Assembly (NCBI GenBank): GCA_021790715.1
Contig: JAJYGK010000022.1
Span: forward strand, 1-5,784
DNA length: 5,784 bases
Direction: 5' to 3'
From: Chloroflexota bacterium
GTDB taxonomy: Bacteria > Chloroflexota > Limnocylindria > Limnocylindrales > CSP1-4
How positions within the stretch are numbered: the stretch's first letter is position 1; each line of letters opens with the position of its first letter. This document shows, one piece after another, positions 5,717 through 5,784 of this stretch. The notes under the pieces were generated by a model. That model had not been told where the DNA came from. It made no database searches and was given only the letters and a program-made list of their open reading frames with translations. The position numbers and the translations under genes are program-made.

Positions 5717-5784
5717 TCACGCCCCGCCGGCCATCGCCGGCAGGATCACGACGGTGTCGGCGACGGCGACGGGCGTCGCGAGCT
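5717..5784 (-). CDS. MoaD/ThiS-family sulfur-carrier protein (CysO-like), C-terminal end only
   Basis: The window edge cuts this gene, and 21 complete codons are visible before TGA (5717-5719). They include VADTVVILPAMAGGA. The pattern of hydrophobic strand, then ILPAxAGG, is the standard C-terminus of ubiquitin-like sulfur carriers. In these the final Gly is adenylated by a MoeB/ThiF-type enzyme and converted to a thiocarboxylate. Unusually, one alanine follows the Gly-Gly, so the mature C-terminus would have to be exposed by a protease; the JAMM enzyme two genes downstream is the obvious candidate. The adjacent cysM and JAMM genes point to CysO-type cysteine synthesis rather than molybdopterin or thiamine synthesis. 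The stop is four bases from the cysM start, so the genes are probably co-translated. Any activating enzyme lies outside the window. Confidence 0.75.
   Translation of the reverse strand, partial: LATPVAVADTVVILPAMAGGA

Overview
The window is very GC-rich throughout, with dense coding, short gaps, GTG starts and proteins strongly biased to Ala, Arg, Gly and Val. This suits a high-GC bacterium such as an actinobacterium or a Limnocylindria-type Chloroflexota. There is no rRNA or marker gene, so the lineage is a guess. I see no CRISPR array, insertion sequence, phage gene, tRNA or rRNA.

Right half, transcribed right to left (5784 to 4238): a compact three-gene cassette. The visible tail of a MoaD/ThiS-type sulfur-carrier protein ends in Gly-Gly-Ala. 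Four bases later comes a CysM-type PLP cysteine synthase, and overlapping its stop is a JAMM/M67 metallopeptidase. This trio matches the CysO-CysM-Mec logic of Mycobacterium tuberculosis: a protein thiocarboxylate donates sulfur, CysM loads it onto an activated serine, and the JAMM protease releases cysteine from the carrier. The extra Ala after Gly-Gly suggests the carrier is made as a pro-form needing proteolytic maturation.

Middle, same strand (4092 to 1624): after a 145-bp gap with two GC-rich hairpins comes a homologue of cyclic 2,3-diphosphoglycerate synthetase (COG2403 P-loop NTPase). A 153-bp gap follows, holding a perfect 14-bp hairpin, and then ornithine carbamoyltransferase (argF). 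No other arginine genes are present.

Left part: a small plus-strand gene (1345-1587) with four clustered cysteines converges on argF. It is divergent from a minus-strand gene (1077-172) for a 301-residue, single-span, Ala/Arg-rich membrane-anchored protein. That protein carries an exact 21-bp tandem duplication encoding a doubled heptad. The 267-bp gap between these two genes contains a 12-bp perfect palindrome and an extra half-site. At the extreme left, the last 33 codons of an unidentified plus-strand gene end at 102.

The most notable content is the carrier-protein cysteine biosynthesis cassette with its Gly-Gly-Ala tail. It is a variant of a known system rather than a wholly new one.
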